A program made the position numbers and the translations under genes. Below are positions 34,301-49,300 of a DNA stretch of 64,000 nt, piece after piece (position 1 is the first letter of the stretch; each line of letters opens with the position of its first letter). The notes beneath the pieces were generated by a model. That model made no database searches. It had not been told where the DNA came from and saw nothing but the letters and a program-made list of their open reading frames with translations. This stretch comes from Oegoconia quadripuncta. Lineage: Eukaryota; Arthropoda; Insecta; Lepidoptera; Autostichidae. The stretch lies in NCBI GenBank assembly GCA_949316235.1, contig OX438755.1, positions 21,103,151 through 21,167,150 of the forward strand, in the 5' to 3' direction.

Positions 34301-37300
34301 AAGACGGATATAGTCAAATGCGCCTGTGCTTCTTAGGAATATAGGAATATACTTGATACTTACCATAAAAGTAATTTAATAGGCGTTTGAGGTTGATAAG
34401 TTGCATATGACTATTTGCGACTATTCAATCAAGGACTTAGTATTTTTTACAATTTTTGTCACTAAGTTGTAACGGATTTACAACGGGGTAGCCCAAAAAA
34501 AAATCTTCTGGTAGACACCATTCTCATAGACGGATAAAATTGGGAGTCTTCCTAATTTCATTCAACTAGCCGTAATGTCAAGAATAAGGAATTACTAATT
34601 TAGTAGTTCACGGAAACTTCTGACGCATTTGATATACAATTTTACGTCAACACTTTTAAAGAAAATAACGTTTAATCATAATATTTCAGTATTGATTTTT
34701 GCTGTATGCAATACCAGAAGCTCAATAGAATCATCCGTGCAGAATAACTTTGATCCCCAGTATAAAGTACGACGTGTCTGCAGAGCAATCAATTTAATTT
34801 ACACGGATATTACGTGCTTCCACGTATGCACACTAGGATATAGGGAGCATGGAATACGTCACGTTCAGAACGCGATGGTATCAATATTGAGGTCGCCTAA
34901 GTACTTGCGAATTACTTACATGGAATTGTTTTTTTAAGCCTTCTTTATTTGACTGACATTATGTTAAGTCCAGTCTTTGTCCGGATGTGTCTCAGTATTC
35001 TGATATGAGTGCGGATTTTTTTCATGTTAAAGACTAGGTCTCCGCCAGCGGTTTCGCCTGCGTGGATTAATTTTCGGAAATTTGTTTATCCCGCGGGAAG
35101 TAGTCACTTTATCGGGATAAAATCATCGGGTCATCCGTTTCGCCGTGATTGACCAACTAACAAATAAACATCATAATATTAGTTAGATTAGATTGATGGG
35201 AGTAATTATTATTTAAGATGTGTTTTCATAAAGATTTTTGTTGTAATGTAAACTTATTTCATAGTACCTATATAGTAATCAAATCTTGATATATATTTTT
35301 TTTTAATTCAAATGTCCGTCACATTCTTTTTTTCACTTCAGAATAAGTGCCGTCATAAAACAGACGTATTCTATAATATTTTTCACTATTTACAACAATT
35401 TTCATAGCTTAGAATGGAACATAATGAGCATGTATCAAAAACGTTATATATTATTATCATGTATATATTACGTCCTTACCTAAGAGATTAGCGTTTTGTA
35501 TGAAGAATTTCATTAAGACCGTTTTCTCCATACAAACATTTTTGATTTTGTTTGGGAACGGCAAATCCAAATTTAGCTAAACTTTGTGTGTATTATCGGA
35601 TAACGTTAAGTTAAGTATAGGCAGCGTTAATTTTTAAAAGTAACCGCTTTATAAAAGTTTCAGCGAATCTAAGAAATGATTATGGCAAGCACATGAAAAG
35701 AGCTCTGTTAAAATTTTTTTATTATGCGATTTAGCCCATAAATTAAAAAATATTTCATATGAAACCTTGAAATAATATACCATTTTCCAAATAAAAAACA
35801 AATTTGGATATAGCTTTGAAAATCGCAGGAATTGGTACATATGATTAACGAAGAAAAAAAACTCCAATTTCATAGGTAAAGACCCAATATTATTGATTGA
35901 CATACTTTGAATTTGATTGAATTACTTGACGTTAATTGAACCAGCATGCTAAATCAAAACAGAATCACATAATGACAAATAATTAGAAAATTTAGTATAA
36001 ATCCTTATTTAGTATAGAACATTTTGTGAAATTGTTAAGTTTTCCACAGATCCGTTCGCCGTACGTGGAGACGGCATGCATGGTGTGTCCCCGTGGGACC
36101 CTGCCAGACCCCACCAGGACCCACTGCCGGCCTATCCCTGAGGCCTATCTGAGGCCAGACTCCGCCTGGGCTATTGGTGCTATGTCCTTCTCTTCTGTGG
36201 GGATCTTGATCACTACGTAAGTTTAAAACTGTTATTGGTTAGTAAAATATAGATCCAAACAGGTTTAGGACCCGATTTCGAAAGACATATAAGTGAAAGC
36301 CATTTGAGCGACGCCAGATAATCGAAGTGCCATATGAACGAAACGCTATTTAGCCGATTGGCCATTTAATGCCACCTGGATGAGTGGAAGTCTACCACTG
36401 TACGTTTCTCAAGAAACTTCCTACCACGCACGACCACCCTGTGGAACGGATTTCCGGCAGCGGTATTCCCGAACGAGTACGACATTGGAACCTTCAAGAA
36501 ACGAGCCTACACCTTCCTCAAAGGCCGGCAACGCATCTGTGACCCTTTTGGTGTTGCGGGTGTCCATGGGCGGCGGTGATTGCTTTCCATCAGGTGACCC
36601 GCATGCTCGTTTGCCGCCCTCTCATATAAAGAATAAATAAATAAATAATCGAAAAGACAAATATGCGAAAACCATAGGATCGAATGTACAGTCCCCTATC
36701 TGTAGCGAGCGAGCAATATGGGTCGGAGCACGCCGAGACCGAAGAGTGAAGCTTGCTTCGCTCCCGCCTTAACCTTCGATGTTAGGTTGATATATTTGTA
36801 ATAATTTCGAACTCATCGCACAACTGTACATTCGATCTTATGGCTCGAATGTACAGTTGTGCGTAAATGGTCCATCGGCTAAATGGCGTTTCGTTCATAT
36901 GGCACTTCGGTTATATGGCGTCGCACAATTGGATTTCGCTTATATGTCTTTCGAAATCGGGTCCTAAACCCGATCCAAACTCTAACCTAAGTAATGCTTA
37001 GAAAGACAGACAATGATTGACAATTGTCAAAAAAAAACATAATTAAATATTATAATTGGGCATATTACTTTTTTCCGTGTGTTAGTGTTGCAAAGAGATT
37101 ATCTAGTCAAAAACACTCTCATGATCCACCAAAGTTAATTTTAACTTTTTTAACCGCCTCCGTGGCTCAATGTAAATATCGTTCGGTTTACGATTCGGAG
37201 GTCGCGGCTTCGATCCCCAGCGGGGTACATGTTTAAGTACTCGGTTTGGTTGGTGGTAGGGCATTTTAAATGTCCGCCTGGCTAGCTACCACCATCTTAT

Positions 37301-40300
37301 CTAAAATCTGCCGCCAAGCAGCAATGTTAATAGCATTGTCGTGTTCCGGTTGTCAGAGATAAGATAGCCAGTCCCTCAAATGTGTTGGGGTTTCCGGGTC
37401 AGTACGCTTCCACCTTCGACCTCATCTTCACTTAACATCAGGGTGTGATTGAGGTCAAGTACGAACCCGTCGTGCATGAAAAAAAAAACGCTAATCTGAC
37501 TTTATTTAACAGTTTCGTCGGCGGTGTATGGGTGAGACACAGCTCGACACCTGTAGTGCGAGCGAGCGGGAGGGAGCTATCATACGTTCTGCTTGCCGGT
37601 ATACTCATGTGCTACCTCGTGACGTTTGCTCTGGTCTTCAGGCCGACCGATATCCTCTGCTCCATCCAAAGGTAAGAGATTACGTCGCCACTGATGGGGC
37701 AGACGCACTCTCATTGGGCTCTTGTACACTACAAATCTACGTCCAGGTCTATGCAAATACTTTTGCAGGTGCTACTAGCCCGAATGAATTAAGTAATTGG
37801 GTAAGTATACCTAAAGGAAGTGAATGTATGTAAATAAATAAATATCCATGGACATTAACACAGCGCCATCTAGTTCCACTTTAATTAACTGTTGTGTTGT
37901 GGTTACCAGTTGGTTGATATGCTACATAAATACATTGTGAAGAATGTGTAAGTGTATAAGACGTGTTCCACATTTTAATGAAGTGTATTCGAAGCGAAGA
38001 CGTAAGATGACAATTTATAAATATAATATAAACTACCTTTCCTCCCGCGACTTCGTCCGCGTGGAAGATTTTATCAAAATACAAACAACAAACTTTCATC
38101 CCCTATTTTATCCCCTTGGGGGTAGAATTTATCAAAATCCTTTCTTAGCGGATGCCTACGTCATAACATCTACCTGCATGCCAAATTTCAGCCCGATCCG
38201 TCCAGTGGTTTGGGCTGGGCGTTGATAGATCACTATGTCAGTCACCTTTGAGTTATATATATTTAGATATCTTTGCACATACACACAGCGCCATCTAGGT
38301 CCACAGTAAGCATCTAGGCTTGTGTTATAGATACCAGATGGGTGATAAACTACACAAATAAATTTTTTTGGTAAATAAATACTTAAGTCTTCAACCGCCT
38401 CCGTGGCTCAATGTGAACAACATTGGGTTTACGATTCGGAGGTCGCGGGTTCGATCCCCAGCGGGGTACATGTTTAAGTACTCGGTTTGGTTGGTGATAG
38501 GGCATTTTAAATGTCCGCCTGGCTAGCTACCACTATCTTATCTAAATCTGCCGCCAAGCAGCAATTGTTGTGATCCGGTTGTCAAAGATAAGATAGCCAG
38601 TCCCCCAAATATGTTGGGGTGTCCGGGTCAGTACGCTTCCACCTTCGACATCATCTTCACTTAACATCAGGTGTGAAGTCCACGGTAAAGTTATTCCGCG
38701 CCGGTGGGAAGCTAGTATCTAAATAAAACTCAAGCATTTTTCAAAGCTAGCTCCATTAGTTAGATAGATAGATAAAGCCTTTATTTGTTTCCACAGTCAC
38801 ACACGTACATTTAGCTTATATACATTCCGCGCAGTCCGAATTGTCGTCCAAGAGAGTCTCACTGACCGACTGGATCCCCTGGCGTTGCGAAGAGACGTCG
38901 CGTCCCTCTGCATTCTCTATCGCATATTTCATGGGGAGTGTTCTGAAGAACTGTTCGAGCTAATACCCGCTGCTCAATTTAACCGATACACTTCTCGGAG
39001 AAAATTAAATTTCCATCCACATCACCTGGATGAGTGGAAGTCTACCACTGTACGTGTCTCAAGAAACTTCTTACCACGTACGACCACCCTGTGGAACGGA
39101 CTTCCGGCAGCGGTATTCCCGAACGAGTACGACATTGGAACCTTCAAGAAACGAGCCTACACCTTCCTCAAAGGCCGGCAACGCATCTGTGACCCTTTTG
39201 GTGTTGCGGGTTGTCCATGGGCGGCGGTGATTGCTTTCCATCAGGTGACCCGCATGCTCGTTTGCCGCCCTCTCAAATAATAATAAAAAAAAAAACATAT
39301 TGATACATAGATAAGGTAACACATCTACAACAATAACATAATATTGTAACACTATATAACGCATGTGTGTACTGCAGCACTACAAATGGGTCATAGCTCA
39401 GTGTATTAGATTGCTCATTGAGCAAAACACTGAATTTCAGCTATCCCCTAAGGAGCAGAGCAACTTGGAACCTAAACCAAAGGAAATAGTAATTATTAAG
39501 TAAATAGCAATTTTCAGACTCTTGAAATAGTGATTGATGAGTGATAGTATAGGTGCGAGTGAATATAAAGAGACGTAGTGTTACTAAGTTGTGGAGCGCA
39601 AGAACAGTATATATCATAGTTGGATAATTTATAACATAAAAATATATATGTTATAATGTAAAGCATAGATGATTAATAATAATAGTGTCGACAAAACAAA
39701 ACAAACAGTCTAACATTAGTTGACGTACGTAGCAATAATAACATTTATTATTTTGATCTCCAACAATATTTTCTAACGAAAATAAAAATGCAACAGCAAC
39801 AGCATAAAACCCCAATGGTCTATCAGAATCCACTTCACCGGAAATATTACATTGGGTACGTGCTCCAAAAATCCGGTCGAACAAGTGCTCCATCGTCTGC
39901 TATTGGCAGCTGATTGCACAGAGATGTATTTAGTTGATTTTATGAACGTGAGTCATCAAAATCAATTCTTTTTTTTTATGCATAACGGGTTGGTACTTGA
40001 TCTCAATCACACCTGATGTTAAGTGAAGATGAGGTCGAAGGTGGAAGCGTACTGACCCGGAAACCCCAACACATTTGGGGGACTGGCTATCTTATCTCTG
40101 ACAACCGGAGTCCAACAATGCATTAACATTGCTGCTTGGCGGCAGATTTAGATAAGATGGTCATAGTTAGCGAGGCGGACATTTAAACCAACCAAACCGA
40201 GTACTTAAACATGTACCCCGCTAGGGATCGAACCCGCGACCTCCGAATCGTAAACTCAATGTTTTTTTACATTGAGCCACGGAAGCGGTTAGAGGCGGTA

Positions 40301-43300
40301 CACCTACACATACTTCACCATTTTAGAGACAATACTTTTGGTATTAAATATCCAAACTTATTCAATGGGATGTGACCAGAGCGAAGCCTCAAGACTGTTA
40401 TAACTTCTCCTCTACTCATATCTACACCATCGAACCATGGATATCGCAGGAGATTCTGTTAGCTCCCCTTTTAAACCATATCCCTTCGCTTAAAGATTCC
40501 TTCCACAATTCATGGCATCTGTCTTTAACCAAATTTAAATCAGATAGTGAACAGGAAATGATAACATTGACCAATGAAAAAGCGTCAAATTGATATGCGA
40601 AAAATGAGCCAATCAATCATCTACCAATCAGAATATAAATGATGTATTGTTAAAATTGCATAATAGAGCTCCTGAAATCGCCATGGTGTAATTCCCGCTC
40701 ATTCACAGGGCTAACTCCGCAGAGAAGAACGACCACGAAACATAAGTGTTTTTCGTTTCACTCGATACCTGTAAAGGACACCCTCCTTGTCTCTGTTCAT
40801 CTGTCTATAAATATGTATATTGGTCCCTTTGTGCCATTCTAGAGACTCAGTGGGCCGATTTATATAATTCATCACCATCTGATCTAAGTTGGCCGCCAAA
40901 TAGCAATGTTAATAGCATTGTTGTGTTCCGGTTGTCAGAGATGTGTTGGGGTTTCCGGGTCGGTACGCTTCCAGCTTCGACCTCAACTTCACTTAACATC
41001 AGGTGCGATTGAGATCAAGTACCAACCTGTTGTGCATAAAAAAATAAATAAAAAAATACACCAAGTGAAGTAGGGATGTATAGTGGTGTACTGAATTACA
41101 CTACCCCGAAAAACGTTTGACCGAAGAACGTTTGATCGAATGCCGAGTAGATTGCGGAGTTTGTTCATCATTAATTTTTTTTATTAAAACCAACTTCGCA
41201 ATGTCCTCGGCTTTCGATGAAACGCTCTTGTGTCAAACATTTTTCGGTGTAGTGTAATTCAGTATACCATTGTACATTCGTAAAGTAGTTACTTGATCGA
41301 TATCCACATAAACAAATAATAAATACTTAATAATACGGAATATAACGACCATAACAGTTGGAGCTTATCTTCGAAAAAATTGAGGTCTAGATTTTTAATG
41401 AGTCCCAACTCTCTAGGTCCCAATTTATTGCATTACATAATATGTCATAGTTAAAATACATAGGTAGGTACATACCGACGGCCGATGTAGTGGATAGTGA
41501 TCCTGTCAGCGAAACCAATGGTTGCGGGTTCGTATCCCGCGAGGGGTAAATGTTTTTGTGATTAATACGAATATTTATTCCCGAGTCATGGATGTTTACA
41601 TAAATATTTATGTATGTTTATCCGTTATCTAGTATCCATAGCACAAACTTTGCTTAGTTTGGGAACAAATGACTGGTGTAAGTGTTATTTATTAAAAAAA
41701 AAACTATTAACATACACATGTACGTACCTTGTCTGGTATTTCAATGTGGAGGAAACAGAGGCAGATATCTAATTACTGGTCTCTTTATATAATCTATGTA
41801 TTAATGGCGCTTTAAATACCTATATTTAAATTGTATATGTAACTTTTTATCTTTAAGTTGAGAATCCCATATATTTAATACTAGCTTTTCGCCCGCGGCT
41901 TCGCCTGCGTAATAGCTTTATCGCGGATATTTTTAATTTATTTATCCAACGGGAACTACTCACTTTATCTGGATGAAAAGTATCCCATGTCTCAATGTAC
42001 CTATGGTATATTCTACATTTATACCAAATTTCATCCGAATCCGTTATACCGTTTCCCCGTGATTGAGGAACAAACAAACAAACATCCAGTCGCATTTATT
42101 ATATTATTTAGAGAAATTGAATTATTCATGTTTATTACATGAAACGTATGTAATAAACACGGACATTTGTACCCGAGTTATGGATGTTTTCATTTATAAT
42201 AAGTATTTATTTACAAAAAAAATGTATTTATGTAGTATATCAACCATCTGGTATCCACAACACAAGCCTATAGTTGCTTACTGTGGAACTAGATGGTCTC
42301 AGGATATTTATTATTATTATTATTATTACACCAATCCTAGATTTTTATCATAAACAAATCCATGCTGTAATAAGATTCAATAATCAATTTATTATCAGAA
42401 TTTACCCCTAATTGGCAACACTAGATTCGCCCCTGCAAACCCACATGTCGAACGTTACTCTACCCTCTACATTTCGTATTTGATGCATTGTTCTCCCGAC
42501 GGGCAAACAAATCCATTACAGAGGTATCGGACATCGATAACAGATCTTGTTCGTGGTATGACGTAGTGCTCCCCGACGTTAGAACCGATACGAAGTGTAC
42601 AATCAATCGAACATGTTACTTCTTTGGTAGCGTGCTCTCCTGGTACTAAAGCTTCACACAAACCTCTGTGGTTGATTGTGAACGAGTTTGAATTGGAAGG
42701 AACTGAATTGTTTGTAGATGGAAGTGTATCCAATTGGTATTTATTTCATTCGTCCACTTATATAGATGTTATGAAGTCTTGGTGAATTTTCGTTATTGCT
42801 TTGTGTTTGGATACTTAATAAAGAACGTTACCTGCTGGATTGTAAACGAGATTTGTAATATTTTTAAATATTACATAATGCATTTTAGTTGAGTAAGGAT
42901 ACATTTTTAACTTCCTGTAATCTTAAAGACAAAGTAACAAATCGGTAGCTTGCTTTATATATAGTATAGGTATTTAGTAATAAAATGTAGACTATTAGAT
43001 TAAAATTGCCATTATGTGGTGGAGGATACCTATCATGTGCTGATAGAATGTGTCCGTAACGAGGATTATAGAACAGAAGTAGTTATAAACAATAATATAC
43101 GAGTATTAGGTGGATGCAATAGGGCTCTAGTACCTACACCCTGCGTCTCTAGCAGCCAAAAATATGGAAAATTTATATAAAATTGCTGTGCGACGGAGGA
43201 ATTAGCCGTCTAGTACATAAGTAAGCTGTACCAACGGAGTCGCTTTCGACTAAGCTCCTTAAAATAAGATTAAAAAAAAAAAATTGCCATTTTGAATTTC

Positions 43301-46300
43301 ATTGCGTCGGGGAATATACATAGAACTCCTGTAACTATTTTCAACAGAGTCGATCAATAACTTCTTTATATTGGGTCTTTACCTATGAAATTGTAGTATT
43401 TTTTCTTCGTTAATCATATGTACCAATTCCAGCGATTTTCAAAGCTATATCCAAATTTGATTTTTTATTTGGAAAATGGAATATTATTTCAAGGTTTCAC
43501 ATGGAAAAATTTTTAATTTCTGGGCTAAATCACATAATGAAAAAAAATAACAGAGCTCTTTTCATGGGCTTCCCATAATCATTTCTTAGATTCGCTGAGA
43601 CTTTTATAAAGCGGTTACTTTTAAAAATTAACGCTGCCTATACTTAACTTAATGTTATCCGATAATACACACAAAGTTTAGCTAAATTTGGATTTGCCGT
43701 TCCCAAAAAAAGTCAAAAATGTTTGTGTGGAGAAAACAGTTTTATTGAAATTCTTCATACAAAACGCCAATTTCATAGGTAAGGACCTAATACGAGTATT
43801 TATGAAAAATTTCACCGAGGGCAAATATTGTATTGTAAAAAAAAAAAAGTTGTCCAACATTCATTTACCGAAATGAATCTAATAAAATATTGAAAGACAG
43901 ATAACCTTACAATTGTGTTCTAGGCTCTGTAAGTTAGCAACCATCTATAGTTGCCGAGGAAGTTTTTGTATCTTCAACTACTGTACTAGCCATGCCGATA
44001 AGCGACAGGCATTTGTTAATTTCCAAATATTTCGAATGCAGATTCACATTGATTCAGTGAGTGGCGGTAGCAAATGGTGCCACTGGACCTAGCTATTTAC
44101 ACGTGTCCAGCCAGTCGTGAGTTGTCCACAATCTACGGAGATTCGTGAGCGACTGGCGCGATGCGTTCAGATATTTGTCCTCAATGCTGGCGAAGAGACG
44201 CTAGCGACACGCAGGCAGAGGTCACTTGCTAGAAAAGTAGACAGCTGTCTGTCAGAGCTGTACTATCACGAAAAAAAATTACAGGTGTCCTTTACATGTT
44301 GTAAAGTTGTTGTTCGCCAGTTACTGGGTCAATATAAATCTACCTTAAATAATCACAGTTGTCGTTAGCTTCAGTATTTCTTAAAGTTAAGCCTTTGCAA
44401 AGGCTTTCTGCACTGACCCTCAGCTTATTCCTTCTTTTTTTAACTAGGTTCGGCACCGGTTTCTGCTTCACCGTCGTCTACGCAGCACTGCTAACGAAGA
44501 CCAACAGGATCTCTCGGATTTTTAACGCCAGCAAGCATTCTGCCAAGCGGCCGATCCTTATATCACCGAGCTCACAACTCGCTATTTGTGCTGGGTTGAT
44601 ATCCATACAAGTAAGTTAAAGTTAGTAGTACCGGGTCTTACTGTTATTTATACACAATTATCATCATAGGCCACGCCATAAATTATCATAAATTATCATC
44701 ATAGCCATAAATTACAAAAAAAAAAATTGTCCAACACAATGCTTGCTCCTAAAAAATATATACATGGTTTTTTTCTTGAACAACGTGTTGATGTTAAGTG
44801 AAGATGAGGTCGAAGGTGGAAGCGTACTGACCCGGAAATCCCAACACATTTGGGGGACTGGCTATCTTATCTCTGACAACCGGAACACAATAATGCTATT
44901 AATATTGTTGCTTGGCGGCAGATTTAGATAAGATGGTGGTAGCTAGCCAGGCGGACATTTAAAATGCCCTACCACCAACTAAACCGAGTACTTAAACATG
45001 TACCCCGCTGGGGATCGAACCCTACGTTAACCCAAAGTTGTTTACATTGAGCCACGGAGGCGGTTAAAGGTGCTTTGAGAAAAAGATTTAAAGTAATGTT
45101 ACTTCTGCTTTCCTACTTTCAGTAAAAACAATATTAAGACGAACCAACAAGCCAACATGCGGTTTACAAAAAAAGTAATACATACGGCCGATCATAGAAC
45201 GTCCTCCCTGTTAGATTTTTGACAGAAGTCGGTTAAAAAGAAGATCACGAGTTTGATTTCTAACTTAGTATATAGTTTAGTGCTCTGTTTGGTTGGTAGT
45301 GGGGCATTTTTAAATGACCACCTGGCCAGCGACCACCATTTTATCTAAGTCTACCGCCAAGCAATAATGTTGATAAGCTTTCTCGTTGAAATAAGATGGC
45401 CCCCAAATAAGTTGAGGGTTCTAGACAAGCGCGCTCCCACTTTTGGCCTCATCTTCACTTAACATCAGGTGTGTTTGAAGCGCTAAATGAAAAAGAGAGT
45501 TTCCGATAGTAACGCGAACCGCTCTTAAAGAAGGAATTATACTTAAAATGAAAAAGAGAGTTTACCATAGTAACGCGAACCGCTCTTAAAGAAGGAATTA
45601 TACTTGAAATGAAAAAGAGAGTTTCCCATAGTAACGCGAACCGCTCTTAAAGAAGGAATTATACTTAAAATGAAAAAGAGAGTTTCCCATAGTAACGCGA
45701 ACCGCTCTTAAAGAAGGAATTATACTTAAAATGAAAAAGAGAGTTTCCCATAGTAACGCGAACCGCTCTTAAAGAAGGAATTATACTTAAAATGAAAAAG
45801 AGAGTTTCCCATAGTAACGCGAACCGCTCTTAAAGAAGGAATTATACTTAAAATGAAAAAGAGAGTTTCCCATAGTAACGCGAACCGCTCTTAAAAAAGG
45901 AATTATACTTAAAATGAAAAAGAGAGTTTCCCATAGTAACGCGAACCGCTCTTAAAAGCTGGAATTTGCCATTACCGTCCAGTGCGATCACCAAATATCT
46001 AGAAACCGCGATATCACACTGTAATAGATGTGAGAGCGGCGTGGGGCGGCAAGTGAAATGTCACTCCACCCATAGAATACAATACACATTATCTTTTAGT
46101 CTTTTGGATTAACCCAGGACATTTTGCAACCAATACAGCTTCCGACCGATTTCGGCCATGGCTCGAAGATGGCTAACATAGCCGATCTTTGCGGTGTACT
46201 TCCGTGCGCAATTTGGGCACGTAAGCATACCTTCCACGAAATATCAAATGAAGGCGCTATAAAATTATAAAATTATAAAATAAAAGTAAGACGACCGATT

Positions 46301-49300
46301 GGTGTAGTGGATAGTGACCCTGTCAGCGAAACCAACGGTTGCGGGTTCGAATCCCGTGACGGGTAAATGTTTGTGTGATAAATAATGTTTATATAAATAT
46401 TTATGTATGTGTATCCGTTATCTAGTATCCATAGTACAAGCTTTGCTTAGTTTGGGACTAGATGATTGGTGTGAGTGTCCGAAATATTTATTTATTTATT
46501 TATAAAATGGACCCGGTGGGCTGTCCGAATGCAGTAAATTAACCTCATGCATACTTCAAAACATCAATCTTTAAGCATTCATTATAAGATACAATGATAT
46601 CATTTGTTGAAGGACAATGTAAATCTACTGGAAATAATAAACTTCATTCAGTCAGTATATCCAAGCTACTACCGCTTCGGAAAGGGAAACCATCTGTGAG
46701 AAAATAAGCGGCGAAAGAAATCCACAGGATCATTGTTCTTTTCTTTTTTTTATAGAAATTTAAGTAAATAATAATATCTCTATACATCAAAATCAAAATC
46801 AAAAATGTTTTATTTCGTAAGTTATAAGAATAACATTTGAAATCTTCATGACATACAGTTATCGCTCATTCACTAGGCAGTCTCCCCAGAGAAGAACGAG
46901 CAAGAAACTCAGGGGTTGCTCTTTTTAAATAAGTCAATACAAATACAATTTGGAATAATTGTTCAATTTATGATTCGACAAAGAAAAATAAGAATAGAAC
47001 ATACTGGATATTGCCGAGCGGTTCATGTCCACGCATTCTTATCATCCAGATAGTCAGAAATTTTATTATAGCATTTTCACATAGTTTCTGTTTAATGGTT
47101 GTTTTAAAGTTATTTAAAGGCAAATTTTCAACGTCTACCGAAACCTTATTATAAAAGCGTATACATTGTCCCTTGAATGACTTGGTGACTTTGTGTAAGC
47201 GACTGGTATGGACAGCAAGTTTATTTTTATATCTTGTATTTACATTGTGTAATTGACAATTTTTCTAAAACAAATGCAGATTATTTCTTACGTAGGTACA
47301 TTAAGTTTTCGTAAATATATTGCGATGCCACAGTTAATATTAGGTATATATTGATTTTCTGGAATTTATTCCTCAGAGATACTCGGGAGCCTAACTTGTA
47401 GATCGCACGAACCGCTCGCCTCTGCAGAACAAAACTAAACCTAAACTTGAAAATAATGCGTTGTGTAACAAACCCTCCTTTTTGCAGGTGTTAATCGTGG
47501 TAGTCTGGATGATAGTAGCTCCAGCCAAAGCCATGTTCCACTATCCTACACGTGAGGACAACATGCTAGTATGCGATTCTTACGTCGACGCATCGTACAT
47601 GATCGCATTCTTCTACCCCATTGTGCTTATCCTTGTGTGCACTGTGTACGCGGTGCTGACGAGGAAGATTCCTGAAGCCTTTAATGAGAGCAAGCATATT
47701 GGTAAGTTTAGATCAATTGCAAATTTCAAAAACTTTCGATAAAGTATGAATGTAATAATATCATCTTCGACACGTCTGAAACATGGCCACGTCTTTCATC
47801 AAACTTGGCCAAGGACAATCTCACACACTGATATTTTCCATTTGAAAATTTGTTCAGCCGATTTGTCACTACAATGTGGATGACCGGTTGGTGTGGTGGC
47901 TAGTGACTGCTTTCACAAGCAACGGTTGCTGTTTCGAATTCCGCTAGGGGTAAATGTTTGTCTGATGAATACGGACATTTATTCCCGAGTCATATAGATG
48001 TTCGGTAAACTGCGAAACGTCTTCTCGTCCAAAATACCTTAGTGCTTGAAGATGAACGTCTTAAATCAATACAATACAATACAAATACCCTTTATTGTGC
48101 AAAATAATTTACAATATTTTTGATGATATCAATAAAACACAAATAGGCGGTAACTAGAACACAATGGGAATTACACGAATTCAAATTCACCTTGTATTTA
48201 AATTTGACGACCTGTTTGGTGTAGTGGTTCTTTGACCACTATACCAAAAGGTTGCGGGTTCGAATCCCGCTAGGGGCATATGTTTGTGTGATGAATACGG
48301 ACATGTGTACCCGAGTTATGGATGTTTTCATTTATAATAAGTATTTATTTACAAAAAAAATGCATTTATGTAATATATCAACCATCTGGTATCTAGTGTG
48401 TAACTAGATGGCGTTGTGTGTATGTCTATGGATATTTATTTATTTATAAAAGATTAATTCTCAAAAATGTACTAACATTTCAAATTACAAAAGTATTACT
48501 AAAATTATAATAGCATGATATAATAACCAACATCAGCTTTAATTTGAGACCCTGGGATCTACCATAAATAAAGGTGAATGATCGAAATATTTTAAATGTT
48601 TATATTAATGCCACAGACAAAGACATAAGCTTCAAACTTGTAATACCCCTCTTTCGGGGCTTATGGTCTTCTAGTTGTTGGATATGTATCTCTATGTATG
48701 ACCCTACAAGGTCCGCGTCAGACCAATAAGTCGTGGGAGTAAGCTCATGTATGAGCAAACAATCACTCTTGGCGGGATAGGGCATTTTAAAATGTCCGCC
48801 TGGCTAGCTACCACCATCTTATCTAAATCTGCCGCCAAGCAGCAATGTTAATAGCATTGTTCTGTTCTGGTTGTCAAAGATAAGATAGCCAGTCCTCCAA
48901 ATGTGTTGGGGTTTCCGGGCCAGTACGCTTCCACCTTCGGCATCCTCTTCACTTAACATCAGGTGTGATTGAAGTCAAGGACCACCCCGTTGTGCATAAA
49001 AAAAATATATAGACTCCCTGCGAGTGAGTGTGCAAGAGTGTCCAACTTCACATCTGTGACAATCGTCTAAATATGTCAAGCTATTCTGCTATAACCTCTC
49101 TCCCCTATATTTAAAAGTTACGCTCTTGTCGGTGGAGGCAATTCCACACTTCTCTACATTCCGCCTTAATTTTCTTTGACTTCCTGATACGACACGGCAT
49201 TTACTTTTCCCTTTAACGGATTTCGTCTCCAACATCGGTGGCCTTTTAATAGAGAAAAAAGGAAAACGAATTAAATAAATAGTAATAACTAAGTAGATTT

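Larger units (their letters stand above)
27022..36049 (+). other. mGluR intron c-d (9.0 kb), repeat-rich
   Basis: Runs from GTGGGT to TTTTCCACAG. It holds several SINE copies, nested LINE insertions, two MITE-M copies, a complete mariner-type transposon and a GGCGC-rich AT region (33.2-34.4 kb). These are listed separately. No other host exon is recognised. Confidence 0.8.

Noticed and set aside
34629..34937. 102-codon frame in the large intron
   Set aside because: No family motif, no splice-compatible extension and AT-rich composition; a chance frame is likelier.
45485..45957. CRISPR-like regular repeat array
   Set aside because: Units are contiguous 61-bp tandem copies with no unique spacers, inside an intron of an animal gene.
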